A stretch of DNA of 8,277 bases, from positions 1 through 8,277 of the forward strand of contig DPMO01000105.1 of the NCBI GenBank assembly GCA_003541445.1. Direction: 5' to 3'. The notes beneath the pieces were generated by a model, which ran no database searches, had not been told where the DNA came from, and worked only from the letters and a program-made list of their open reading frames with translations. Origin of the DNA: Clostridiales bacterium (GTDB taxonomy: Bacteria > Bacillota > Sulfobacillia > UBA995 > UBA9673). The position numbers were made by a program, and so were the translations under genes. This document shows positions 1 through 5,741 of the stretch, piece by piece; positions within the stretch are counted from its first letter, which is position 1, and each line of letters opens with the position of its first letter.

Positions 1-1
1 C

Positions 2-406
2 CGCCGGTTCGTCGAGGCCCATCTGGACGCCCTCAGGGACGCGGACGTCCTCGTGCTCGACAACATCGGGGCCGGCGACCTGCGGCATCTCACGGCGGAG
101 GGCATCATCCTGCCCCTCCGGATGGACCCGGGTCTCCTGGGACTCGCCCGGCGGATCGGCCGGCGGCACCCGGACTGGAACGTCCGGGATTCGGTCTGCA
201 ATCTCGGTTACACCGACGCGACCCCGGCCATCCTGGCCGGCTGCCGCACCCTCGCCCTCTGGGCCGAGGGCCCTGACGGCTTCCTGGTGAACTACCACTG
301 GCCGACGGACACCTTCGAGAACATCGACCCGGAGACCCTCCGCCGGGCCGCGGTGTTCGTCCTCGAGATGCTCCAGGCCATAGACCGGGGGGAGGACCGC
401 ACCTGA
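2..406 (+). CDS. M28-family metallopeptidase, C-terminal part (5' end outside window)
   Basis: The reading frame is open from the left edge (first full codon at base 2) to TGA at 404-406, leaving about 134 C-terminal residues. The product resembles the C-terminal half of zinc-dependent M28 aminopeptidases/carboxypeptidases. Visible signatures are a beta-strand followed by Asp-Asn-Ile-Gly-Ala-Gly, a Gly-Tyr-Thr-Asp-Ala-Thr-Pro-Ala segment matching the usual Ser/Thr-Asp-(H/A)-x-x-(F/A) region, and Asn-Tyr-His-Trp-Pro-Thr-Asp-Thr near the end. The His of this last motif is the expected C-terminal zinc ligand, followed by the typical Ile-Asp-Pro-Glu-Thr-Leu helix. An internal GTG at 53 is not the start, because the homologous strand begins upstream of it. 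The N-terminal metal ligands lie outside the window, so activity and substrate cannot be judged. No convincing terminator is visible after the stop. Confidence 0.8.
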   Translation, partial: RRFVEAHLDALRDADVLVLDNIGAGDLRHLTAEGIILPLRMDPGLLGLARRIGRRHPDWNVRDSVCNLGYTDATPAILAGCRTLALWAEGPDGFLVNYHWPTDTFENIDPETLRRAAVFVLEMLQAIDRGEDRT

Positions 407-442
407 CCTCCCTCTCCTTCTCTCAGGGGTCTGCGCGGACTG

Positions 443-471
443 TACACAATCCGGCCGAGAACGAATAGGAT
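443..471 (+). promoter_or_regulatory. Putative sigma-A promoter upstream of the SH3b gene
   Basis: TACACA (443-448, 4 of 6 matches to TTGACA) and TAGGAT (466-471, 4 of 6 matches to TATAAT, with the key T-A...T positions) are separated by 17 bp. Transcription would begin near 478, leaving a leader of about 38 nt before the TTG start at 516. The match is moderate and rests on pattern alone. Its overlap with the inverted repeat at 445-475 supports a regulated promoter here. Confidence 0.4.
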
Positions 472-475
472 TGTG
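445..475. promoter_or_regulatory. Perfect inverted repeat CACAATCC-N15-GGATTGTG, candidate repressor operator
   Basis: The two 8-bp arms at 445-452 and 468-475 are exact reverse complements, separated by 15 bp. Their centres are 23 bp apart, about two helical turns. The element overlaps the proposed -35 and -10. NikR tetramers bind two half-sites two turns apart (in E. coli, 6-bp arms separated by 16 bp), and nikR lies one gene downstream, so autoregulation by NikR is a reasonable inference. The arm sequence differs from the E. coli operator. No U-tract follows, so a terminator is unlikely. Confidence 0.5.
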
Positions 476-515
476 CCGCAGGTCGGCTACCCCAACGGAG
501 AGGAGGAGCATAGCC

Positions 516-908
516 TTGGGGAACGTGCGCGAACTGGCCCGGGAGCTGAGGGCCCGCGAAGAGCCGCTGGTCAAGGAGTACGAGCGCCTGGCCTCCGCCG
601 CGACCACGGCCACCGAGAAGAAGCTTGCCTCCCTGGTGCTCGGCTACCAGAACTTCCAGCTCAAGAGTCTCGACCTCTTCCAGACAGAGGTCCCCGACAG
701 GTTCCACGCCTTCGGCAGCATCTCGAGCGACAGGGTCAACGTCAGGAGGGGCCCGACGGCGAAGGAGGTCTCCCTCTTCCTGGTCGACCGGGACACGCCG
801 GTCATCGTGAAGGAGGTCAAGGGCCTGTGGGTGGAGGTGAGGTTCGCCGACGGGCGTGAGGGCTACGTCTTCAAGGACTACGTTGAGATAGAGAAGGCCG
901 GCGGCTAG
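516..908 (+). CDS. Small cytoplasmic helical + SH3b-domain protein (130 aa)
   Basis: TTG at 516 is preferred because a strong AGGAGG (501-506) lies 9 nt upstream; an in-frame TTG at 471 has no comparable site and falls inside the promoter. Residues 1-57 are charged and amphipathic and should form two helices (the stretch with Arg-Glu-Glu-Pro-Leu-Val-Lys-Glu-Tyr and a second starting near Thr33). Residues 71-125 form a bacterial SH3 (SH3b) domain: Val-Asn-Val-Arg-Arg-Gly-Pro at about 74-80, Trp105 in the central strand, and the closing Gly-Tyr-Val-Phe-Lys-Asp-Tyr-Val. SH3b domains usually bind peptidoglycan or peptides and sit in exported proteins, but no signal peptide or membrane segment is seen here. 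That suggests an intracellular role or an adaptor. It precedes nikR by 83 nt on the same strand and may be cotranscribed with it. Precise function unknown. Confidence 0.75.
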   Translation: MGNVRELARELRAREEPLVKEYERLASAATTATEKKLASLVLGYQNFQLKSLDLFQTEVPDRFHAFGSISSDRVNVRRGPTAKEVSLFLVDRDTPVIVKEVKGLWVEVRFADGREGYVFKDYVEIEKAGG

Positions 909-916
909 GCCCGCCC

Positions 917-945
917 TTTACATGCTCCGAGGCGAGCGGTATCCT
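917..945 (+). promoter_or_regulatory. Sigma-A promoter of nikR
   Basis: TTTACA (917-922, 5 of 6 matches to the -35 consensus) and TATCCT (940-945, 4 of 6 to the -10, with T-A...T conserved) are spaced by exactly 17 bp. The predicted transcript starts near 952, about 40 nt before the nikR ATG. It lies in the short gap after the SH3b stop, so nikR can be transcribed independently of that gene. Confidence 0.6.
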
Positions 946-991
946 GTCTTTGCCGTGCGAGTGGAGTGCGGCGGGAGGAGCGGGCGGCGAC

Positions 992-1414
992 ATGACCGTG
1001 ACCGGACTCGTGCGCTTCAGCGTCTCGATGGACGCGAGGCTCCTCGAACGGTTCGACCGGTTCATCGCGGAGAAGGGCTACACCAGCCGGTCCGAGGCCC
1101 TGCGCGACCTCATCCGGGACAGCCTCGTCGAGAGCGAGTGGGCCGCGGGCGACAGCGAGGTCGTGGGGGTCGTCAGTCTTCTCTACGACCACCACACGAG
1201 GGGTCTCAGCGAGGCCCTCACCGCCGTCCAGCACGACTACGAGACGGTGGTGACCACCGTCCACGTCCACCTCGACCACCACCACTGCTTCGAGGCGCTC
1301 GTCGTGAAGGGGAAGGCGGCGGTCATCAAGGAGATGGCCGACAGGCTCGGCAGTCTCAAGGGCGTCAAGCACGCCCGGGTCACCCTCGGCTCGAGCGGCA
1401 AGGACCTGCCGTAG
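992..1414 (+). CDS. nikR: Nickel-responsive transcriptional regulator NikR (140 aa)
   Basis: The product matches NikR over its full length (E. coli NikR is 133 aa). Residues 5-48 form the ribbon-helix-helix DNA-binding domain, with the beta strand Val-Arg-Phe-Ser-Val-Ser followed by two helices that include Thr-Ser-Arg-Ser-Glu-Ala-Leu-Arg-Asp. Residues 55-135 form the ACT-like metal-binding tetramerisation domain. The nickel ligands are visible: His81 in Gln-His-Asp-Tyr, and His91, His93 and Cys99, with the exact H-x-H-x5-C spacing of E. coli His87/His89/Cys95. Nickel-loaded NikR normally represses nickel uptake genes. None is in the window, so the target here may be distant, or the adjacent SH3b gene through the repeat at 445-475. 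ATG 992 is preferred over the upstream in-frame start at 950 because GGAGGAG (974-980) precedes it and the ribbon strand follows directly. The 3' end overlaps ptsI on the opposite strand by 35 bp. Confidence 0.93.
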   Translation: MTVTGLVRFSVSMDARLLERFDRFIAEKGYTSRSEALRDLIRDSLVESEWAAGDSEVVGVVSLLYDHHTRGLSEALTAVQHDYETVVTTVHVHLDHHHCFEALVVKGKAAVIKEMADRLGSLKGVKHARVTLGSSGKDLP

Positions 1415-3149
1415 GGGCCGGGTGCGGCAAGAGGTTCCGGACTTCGCCTGCGGTCGAGCAGGACAGGGCCCGTCGGGCGAGCCGCCTGCATTCATCGAAG
1501 CACAGTGCCCTCAACACGGCCTTCACCTCGGGGATCAGTCGGGGGGCCATGCTCAACTCGCTCACCCCCAGACCGACGAGAAGCGGAGCCGCCCGTGGGT
1601 CTCCGGCCAGGTCTCCACATACCCCCACCCATTTCCGGAGTCTGTGGCCTGCATCGGCGACGAGCTTGATGAGGCGGAGGACCGCCGGGTGGAGGGCGTC
1701 GGCCAGAGACTGGACCTTCTCGTTGGTGCGGTCCGTCGCGAGGACGTACTGGGTGAGGTCGTTGGTGCCGACGCTGGCGAAATCCACTTCCCGGAGGAAC
1801 TCGTCCGCGAGGAGCGCCGCCGAGGGCACTTCGACCATGATGCCGACCTGGACTTCGTCCGGCGGCCGCCCGCGCCCCTTGAGCTCCTCGCCGGCCGCCC
1901 TGAGCACCCGGCGCACGCGGCGGACCTCGGTGAGGTCGGTGACCATCGGGATCATTATCCTCACGTCACCGAATTCCGCCGCGCGCAGGATCGCCTTGAG
2001 CTGTGTCAGCAGCAGGTCCTCTCTCTCGAGGGTCAGCCGCACCCCCCTGAGTCCGAGGAAGGGATTGGCTTCCGACAGCTCGCCCAGCCAAGGTATCTTC
2101 TTGTCGCCACCTATGTCCAGGGTCCGCACGATGACCGGACGACCCTCCATGGCCGCAACCACTGCCCGGTAGGCCTCGAACTGCTCGTCCTCATCAGGCG
2201 GCGAACTCCGGTCCATGAAGAGGAACTCCGTTCTGAAGAGCCCGATTCCTTCGGCACCGTTCTCCAGGCTCTCCCGGACATGGTCGGGAGAGCCGATGTT
2301 GGTCGCGACCTCCACCCGGTGCCCGTCCGAGGTCTGACCGGGAAGCCTGCACGAAGCGAGCAGGGCCTCACGCTGCTCCTTGCACGCCCGCTGCTTCTCG
2401 CGCCAGGCCCTCAGCTCGTCTTCGGTCGGGTTCACTATGACCACGCCCGTCTCGCCGTCGGCGACGACCAGGGCCCCGTCCTCGACGGCCTGGGTCAGGC
2501 CGTGGGCTCCGACCACCGCGGGTATTCCCAGAGTCCGCGCCAGGATGGCGGCGTGAGACGTGGGGCTCCCCCGTACGGTCAGGAAGGCCAGCACCTTGCT
2601 CACATCGACCTGCAGGGTGTCCGACGGCATGAGTTCCTCCGCCACCACGACCACGGGCTCCTTCAGGGCACCCAGGCAGCCGGCCGGCTCGCCGCGGAGG
2701 ATGCGCACCAGGCGGTCGCCGACATCCCGGACGTCGTCGGCTCGCGCCCGGAGGTACTCGTCGTCGACCGCGGTCAGGCGGGAGCAGACCTCACGTGTCG
2801 CGGCCTCGACCGCGCTTTCGGCCATGAGATTCTCCTCTTGGATCAGCCTCTCGGCCCGGCCTGTGAGTTCAGGGTCGTCCAGCATGAGCAGGTGGGCCTC
2901 GAACAGGGCTTCCCCCTCCGGGCCCACCTTCCCCCGGGCCTTTTGGGCCAGCTCCGAGAGCTCCGCCCGGGCCTTGTCCACGGCGGCCCGCAGACGCTGG
3001 ACCTCACCGGCCACGCCCTCCGCATCCGCCGACCCGGGCCCCGACGAAGCCGGCTCCTTGACCGGCTCCCCGCGTCTGGACAGCAGACGGGCCGGGCCTA
3101 TGGCGATGCCGCGGGAGGCCCCGGTCCCTTTCAGTTCCCGTCTGTTCAA
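1380..3149 (-). CDS. ptsI: PTS Enzyme I, phosphoenolpyruvate-protein phosphotransferase (589 aa)
   Basis: Cytoplasmic Enzyme I takes phosphate from phosphoenolpyruvate on a histidine and passes it to HPr. The sequence covers the whole family: an N-terminal segment with Leu-Lys-Gly-x-x-Ala-Ser-Arg-Gly-Ile-Ala-Ile-Gly; an HPr-binding helical region up to about 150; the phospho-His domain with Thr-Ser-His199-Ala-Ala-Ile (E. coli His189); and a C-terminal TIM barrel with Gly-Leu-Phe-Arg306-Thr-Glu-Phe, Arg-Thr-Leu-Asp-Ile-Gly-Gly-Asp-Lys, Met-Val-Glu440-Val-Pro, Gly-Thr-Asn463-Asp464 and the catalytic Cys511 in Val-Cys-Gly-Asp. All expected catalytic residues are present. The start is TTG at 3149, preceded by GGAAGGGG about 8 nt upstream. 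It follows the HPr stop by 18 nt, so the two form one operon. The last roughly 15 residues extend beyond the usual family end and overlap nikR tail to tail. No terminator is visible between the convergent genes. Confidence 0.95.
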   Translation of the reverse strand: MNRRELKGTGASRGIAIGPARLLSRRGEPVKEPASSGPGSADAEGVAGEVQRLRAAVDKARAELSELAQKARGKVGPEGEALFEAHLLMLDDPELTGRAERLIQEENLMAESAVEAATREVCSRLTAVDDEYLRARADDVRDVGDRLVRILRGEPAGCLGALKEPVVVVAEELMPSDTLQVDVSKVLAFLTVRGSPTSHAAILARTLGIPAVVGAHGLTQAVEDGALVVADGETGVVIVNPTEDELRAWREKQRACKEQREALLASCRLPGQTSDGHRVEVATNIGSPDHVRESLENGAEGIGLFRTEFLFMDRSSPPDEDEQFEAYRAVVAAMEGRPVIVRTLDIGGDKKIPWLGELSEANPFLGLRGVRLTLEREDLLLTQLKAILRAAEFGDVRIMIPMVTDLTEVRRVRRVLRAAGEELKGRGRPPDEVQVGIMVEVPSAALLADEFLREVDFASVGTNDLTQYVLATDRTNEKVQSLADALHPAVLRLIKLVADAGHRLRKWVGVCGDLAGDPRAAPLLVGLGVSELSMAPRLIPEVKAVLRALCFDECRRLARRALSCSTAGEVRNLLPHPAPTAGPCRSSRG

Positions 3150-3167
3150 GCCGGTGGCCCCTTCCGG

Positions 3168-3434
3168 TCAGGCGCTTTCGAACCCGCTGGACAGCAGCCT
3201 CTCGATCGAAGCGACGGCGCTTTCGTCCCCCTCGCCCTCCGTCCTGACGGTCACCTCCGCGCCGTCCTTGACTCCGAGGGCGAGGACCTGGAGGATGCTC
3301 TTGGCGTCCGCCGTGCGCCCTTGGTATTCCAGTGTCACTGAGCACGCGTGCTTCTTCGCCTCACGGACGAGCTCGGCGGCAGGGCGGGCATGAAGCCCGA
3401 CCCCCGTACGGATCACGATTCTGGTCGAGGGCAT
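3168..3434 (-). CDS. ptsH: PTS phosphocarrier protein HPr (88 aa from preferred start)
   Basis: HPr carries phosphate from Enzyme I to the EIIA proteins. With ATG at 3434 the protein is 88 aa, and the key residues fall exactly at the textbook positions: His15 in Gly-Leu-His-Ala-Arg-Pro-Ala and Ser46 in Asp-Ala-Lys-Ser-Ile-Leu. Ser46 is the site used by HPr kinase/phosphorylase for carbon catabolite control in Bacillota, so such control is possible in this host. A purine-rich GAAGAGG lies about 9 nt before this ATG. Two further in-frame ATGs exist upstream, at 3443 and 3530. The one at 3530 has a better Shine-Dalgarno (AAGGAG, 6-nt spacing) and would add 32 residues before Met3434 with no resemblance to HPr. 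The gene is followed by ptsI after 18 nt and is divergent from the EIIA gene, so the whole PTS relay is encoded in one place. Confidence 0.93.
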   Translation of the reverse strand: MPSTRIVIRTGVGLHARPAAELVREAKKHACSVTLEYQGRTADAKSILQVLALGVKDGAEVTVRTEGEGDESAVASIERLLSSGFESA

Positions 3435-3585
3435 GAGCTTCATCCTCTTCTGATGAGTGTACAGGATTTCTGCAGTCTCCGTCTTCGGCTGTTTCGGCCG
3501 TTCGGCGCCGACGACCACGCGGCACGACATCGACCTCTCCTTGCAGGAGGATTTTCCTCCTCGCGAGAGAACTACTTGTACGAAC
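3435..3585. promoter_or_regulatory. Divergent intergenic region between HPr-EI and EIIABC operons
   Basis: This region of about 150 bp must hold promoters for both directions if the HPr start at 3434 is right. I could not find a convincing sigma-A hexamer pair on either strand, nor a GG-N10-GC sigma-54 pair. A GTGTACAG at 3457-3464 is one specified base short of the GTNTANAC core described for HutC-type GntR operators, which is too weak to call. The most conspicuous element is the dyad at 3545-3561, listed separately. Confidence 0.4.
3545..3561. repeat. Perfect dyad AGGAGGA-TTT-TCCTCCT
   Basis: Two 7-bp arms (3545-3551 and 3555-3561) are exact reverse complements around a TTT centre. Because of the symmetry, an AGGAGG motif is present on both strands. 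On the + strand it lies 35 nt before the EIIA ATG, too far to be its ribosome site, and in RNA it would be paired within a 7-bp hairpin. It could be an operator for a dimeric regulator, an RNA hairpin in one or both leaders, or chance. Confidence 0.5.
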
Positions 3586-4074
3586 ATGTGCATAAGTCCT
3601 TCCGAGCTCAAGAACTTGGTCCGACTCGATGTGGCCGCCGCCGACTGGAGGCAGGCGCTGCAGGCTGCCGCACGGCCTTTGCTGCAAGAAGGATACATCA
3701 AGGAATCGTACGTGGCAGCCATGGAGCAGGTCGTCGATGAGCTGGGCCCCTATTTCGTCATCGTCCCCGGGGTGGCCTTGGCTCACGCCAGGCCCGAAGG
3801 ACGTGTGAACCGGTCGGGTCTCAGCCTGTGCCGTCTGGAGCGCCCGGTGCCGTTCGGCCACGAGGAGAACGACCCCGTGTGGTTGGTCATCGTGCTGGCA
3901 GGCTCGACCGATGACAGCCACCTGGGGCTGCTGGCAAGCCTGGCCCGGTTCCTGGGTGACGAAGACTCGCTCGGCAAGGTGCGACAGGCGGGCTCTGCTC
4001 AGGTGGTCGCCGACGTCCTGGCGCCGTTCCTATCGACCGACGAGACCGTAGCACAGCACCGAGGAGGGAGGTGA
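3586..4074 (+). CDS. PTS EIIA component, ascorbate/fructose-mannitol (EIIA type 2) family, UlaC-like (162 aa)
   Basis: This soluble domain accepts phosphate from HPr and passes it to EIIB. The phosphorylated residue is His67 in Pro-Gly-Val-Ala-Leu-Ala-His-Ala-Arg-Pro-Glu, the signature of the UlaC/SgaA branch of EIIA type 2; most relatives have Pro before the His where this protein has Ala. The N-terminal helix with Asp-Trp-Arg-Gln-Ala and the Gly-Tyr-Ile...Tyr-Val-Ala-Ala-Met segment are also typical, and 162 aa is close to the usual length. ATG 3586 is the only ATG close to the conserved N-terminus. Its ribosome site is poor (GAGAGA 3565-3570, 15 nt away), in contrast to the next gene. A frame open back to 3457 has no family-like residues. 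The stop overlaps the EIIB ribosome site. Substrate class is discussed under the EIIC entry. Confidence 0.87.
   Translation: MCISPSELKNLVRLDVAAADWRQALQAAARPLLQEGYIKESYVAAMEQVVDELGPYFVIVPGVALAHARPEGRVNRSGLSLCRLERPVPFGHEENDPVWLVIVLAGSTDDSHLGLLASLARFLGDEDSLGKVRQAGSAQVVADVLAPFLSTDETVAQHRGGR
4067..4074 (+). promoter_or_regulatory. Near-ideal Shine-Dalgarno GGAGGTGA for the EIIB gene
   Basis: GGAGGTGA is fully complementary to the bacterial 16S rRNA tail and ends 4 nt before the EIIB GTG. It contains the TGA stop of the EIIA gene, so the two genes are probably translationally coupled. It also decides the EIIB start. Confidence 0.7.
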
Positions 4075-4078
4075 GGCC

Positions 4079-4366
4079 GTGAGCAAACGCTTCCGAATCC
4101 TGACCGTCTGCGGCGTCGGACAAGGCTCCAGCCTGATCCTCCGCATGTACGTCGAAGACGTCCTCAAGGAGATGGGGGCGGAGGCGGAGGTACAGGTGGC
4201 GGACGTGGCCACGGCAAAGAGCACCCCGTGTGACCTCGTCCTGGCCTCGTCCCATCTCATGCCCAACCTGTCGTCCATCGCGGTACCGGTAAGACCGGTC
4301 AAGAACTTCACGGACAAGGCGGAGTTGCGCGAAATCCTGGAGGAATTCCTCAAGGGAGATGGGTAG
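4079..4366 (+). CDS. PTS EIIB component, ascorbate (UlaB/SgaB)-type (95 aa)
   Basis: EIIB is the small soluble phosphocysteine carrier that phosphorylates the sugar as it passes EIIC. The first strand and P-loop read Ile-Leu-Thr-Val-Cys11-Gly-Val-Gly-Gln-Gly-Ser-Ser-Leu-Ile-Leu, with Cys11 as the phosphorylated residue. The next helix, Tyr-Val-Glu-Asp-Val-Leu-Lys-Glu-Met-Gly, is characteristic of the UlaB/SgaB branch. Length 95 aa is normal for a stand-alone EIIB. GTG 4079 begins 4 nt after the EIIA stop, with a near-perfect ribosome site. The EIIC gene begins 4 nt after its stop. An ACCGGT-AAG-ACCGGT repeat occurs inside the gene (around 4285-4299), but it is coding and may be incidental. 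Confidence 0.9.
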   Translation: MSKRFRILTVCGVGQGSSLILRMYVEDVLKEMGAEAEVQVADVATAKSTPCDLVLASSHLMPNLSSIAVPVRPVKNFTDKAELREILEEFLKGDG

Positions 4367-4370
4367 TTAG

Positions 4371-5660
4371 ATGTCTGTGCTCGTAGGCATCGCCAGTTTC
4401 CTCAAGGACTACATCTTCAACCAGCCGGCCTTCTTCATCGGCCTCGTGGCTCTGCTGGGCCTTCTCCTGCAGAAGAAGAGCTTCAGCGAGGTCGTCACGG
4501 GGACGTTCAAGACGGTCGTCGGCGTTCTCATCATCACCACCGCCGCCGGTCAGATCGCCGGCCAGCTCCTCAACCTGGCCCCCGTGATCCAGAACGCCTT
4601 CGGGCTGCCGTCGTTCACCTTCGGAGAGGTCATCGGCACCGACAACTTCATCCAGGAGTACGGCAGTCTCATCACTCTGGTCATGGCCTTCGGGTTCCTG
4701 GTGAACCTGCTTCTGGCCCGCTTCACCCGTTTCAAGTACATATACCTGACCGGCCATCTGATGTTCTGGATGGCTCTGGTCTGGGTGGCCGTCCTGGTCG
4801 AGACGTTCGGCACCGACATCTCCGCGACGGCCATCGTGGTGAGCGGGGCCGTCGTCATGGGCCTTTACTGGACTCTGCAGCCTGCCCTGACCCAAAGGTA
4901 CATGCGGCGGGTCACGGGGTCGGACGACCTGGCTCTCGGGCATACCACCGGCGTGGCCGCTTTTCTGGCCGGCTGGGTGGGTGAACGGGTCGGCAGGCCC
5001 GAGGACAGCACGGAGAACATGCGGGTCTCCGAGAACCTGCGGTTCTTCCAGGACATCACGGTGACGACGTCGCTGGTCATGGCCTTGGTCTACGTGGCGG
5101 CCAGCCTCTTCGCCGGGAGTGAAGTGGTCAGCCAGTACAGCGGCAGTCAGAACTACATCTACTGGGGCGTCCTGGAGGGCATCAAGTTCGGCGCCTTCGT
5201 GACCGTCCTCTTGCTCGGGGTCCGCATGATGATCGCCGAGATCGTGCCGGCCTTCCGCGGCATCGCCCAGAAGGTGGTCCCCAACGCCAAGCCGGCCCTC
5301 GACTGCCCCATCGTCTTCACCTATGCGCCGACCGCGGTCATCGTGGGCTTCCTCAGCACCTTCATCACGGTGATCGTCCTGACCATCTTCTTCGGTCTCT
5401 CGGGCATCGGGGTCCTGATCCCGCCGATGATTCCCATCTTCTTCCCGGGAGCCACGGCGGGTGTCTTCGGCAACGCCACCGGCGGTCGCCGCGGGGCCAT
5501 CGCCGCGGGTATCGTGACGGGCCTGATCATCGGCATCGGAGAGGTCGCCATGATAAAGGTCATGAACACCACCGTGCCCGACCTCTTCGCTTGGGCCACC
5601 GACCCGGACTGGGCGATCTTCGGCGGGCTGTGGCGGCTGATCCTGTCGCTCTTCTCGTAG
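4371..5660 (+). CDS. PTS EIIC membrane permease, ascorbate (UlaA/SgaT) family (429 aa)
   Basis: This is the integral-membrane sugar channel of the PTS. The protein has about ten strongly hydrophobic segments and the UlaA/SgaT signatures: a first membrane segment ending in Gly-Leu-Leu-Leu-Gln-Lys-Lys-Ser-Phe-Ser, then Gly-Thr-Phe-Lys-Thr-Val-Val-Gly-Val-Leu-Ile, and later Leu-Thr-Gly-His-Leu-Met-Phe and a Gly-rich Gly-Asn-Ala-Thr-Gly-Gly-Arg-Arg-Gly loop. Length 429 aa is slightly below that of E. coli UlaA (about 465). ATG 4371 has AGGGAGAT about 10 nt upstream. Family membership points to L-ascorbate or a related acid or sugar, but no ascorbate pathway gene (ulaG, ulaD, ulaE, ulaF type) is nearby; the following genes are those for N-acetylglucosamine-6-phosphate breakdown. 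I therefore infer an amino sugar or an amino-sugar derivative as substrate. This needs experimental proof. Confidence 0.9.
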   Translation: MSVLVGIASFLKDYIFNQPAFFIGLVALLGLLLQKKSFSEVVTGTFKTVVGVLIITTAAGQIAGQLLNLAPVIQNAFGLPSFTFGEVIGTDNFIQEYGSLITLVMAFGFLVNLLLARFTRFKYIYLTGHLMFWMALVWVAVLVETFGTDISATAIVVSGAVVMGLYWTLQPALTQRYMRRVTGSDDLALGHTTGVAAFLAGWVGERVGRPEDSTENMRVSENLRFFQDITVTTSLVMALVYVAASLFAGSEVVSQYSGSQNYIYWGVLEGIKFGAFVTVLLLGVRMMIAEIVPAFRGIAQKVVPNAKPALDCPIVFTYAPTAVIVGFLSTFITVIVLTIFFGLSGIGVLIPPMIPIFFPGATAGVFGNATGGRRGAIAAGIVTGLIIGIGEVAMIKVMNTTVPDLFAWATDPDWAIFGGLWRLILSLFS

Positions 5661-5670
5661 GGACATCGCC

Positions 5671-5703
5671 GGGGAAGGGGTGGCCGCCGGCCGCCCCTTC
5701 CCC
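5671..5703 (+). terminator. Very strong intercistronic hairpin without U-tract
   Basis: GGGGAAGGGG (5671-5680) pairs perfectly with CCCCTTCCCC (5694-5703). Inside it one T-G pair and GGCC/GGCC continue the stem to about 15 bp around a 3-nt loop. It begins 10 nt after the EIIC stop. The downstream bases (CTGCAGGACG) contain no U-tract, so it is not a classical intrinsic terminator. It may attenuate transcription, protect the 3' end of the EIIABC transcript, or mark an RNA-processing site before the regulator gene. Confidence 0.6.
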
Positions 5704-5741
5704 TGCAGGACGCGCTCATACCGCTCGGTGAGGAGCATCTC

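Noticed and set aside
402..427. CCTGA...TCAGG short inverted repeat after the M28 stop as a terminator
   Set aside because: Only a 5-bp stem with a 16-nt loop and no U-tract.
922..2172. A 416-codon + strand frame covering nikR and part of ptsI
   Set aside because: It is out of frame with NikR, has an Arg/Ser/Pro-rich composition with no domain, and lacks a suitable ribosome site.
3160..3180. A cre-like GAAAGCG motif (- strand) at the end of ptsH
   Set aside because: It fails several conserved positions of the catabolite-responsive element consensus and lies inside the coding sequence.
1422..3341. A 639-codon open frame on the + strand, longer than ptsI which lies opposite
   Set aside because: Its translation has no recognisable domain and is full of Arg/Pro/Gly, His and Gln as expected for the antisense of a G+C-rich gene. 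The - strand frame encodes a complete Enzyme I with all catalytic residues.
4281..4300. ACCGGT-AAG-ACCGGT repeat inside the EIIB gene as a GntR operator
   Set aside because: It does not match GTNTANAC or the GGTCTAGACC core, and it is within a conserved coding region.
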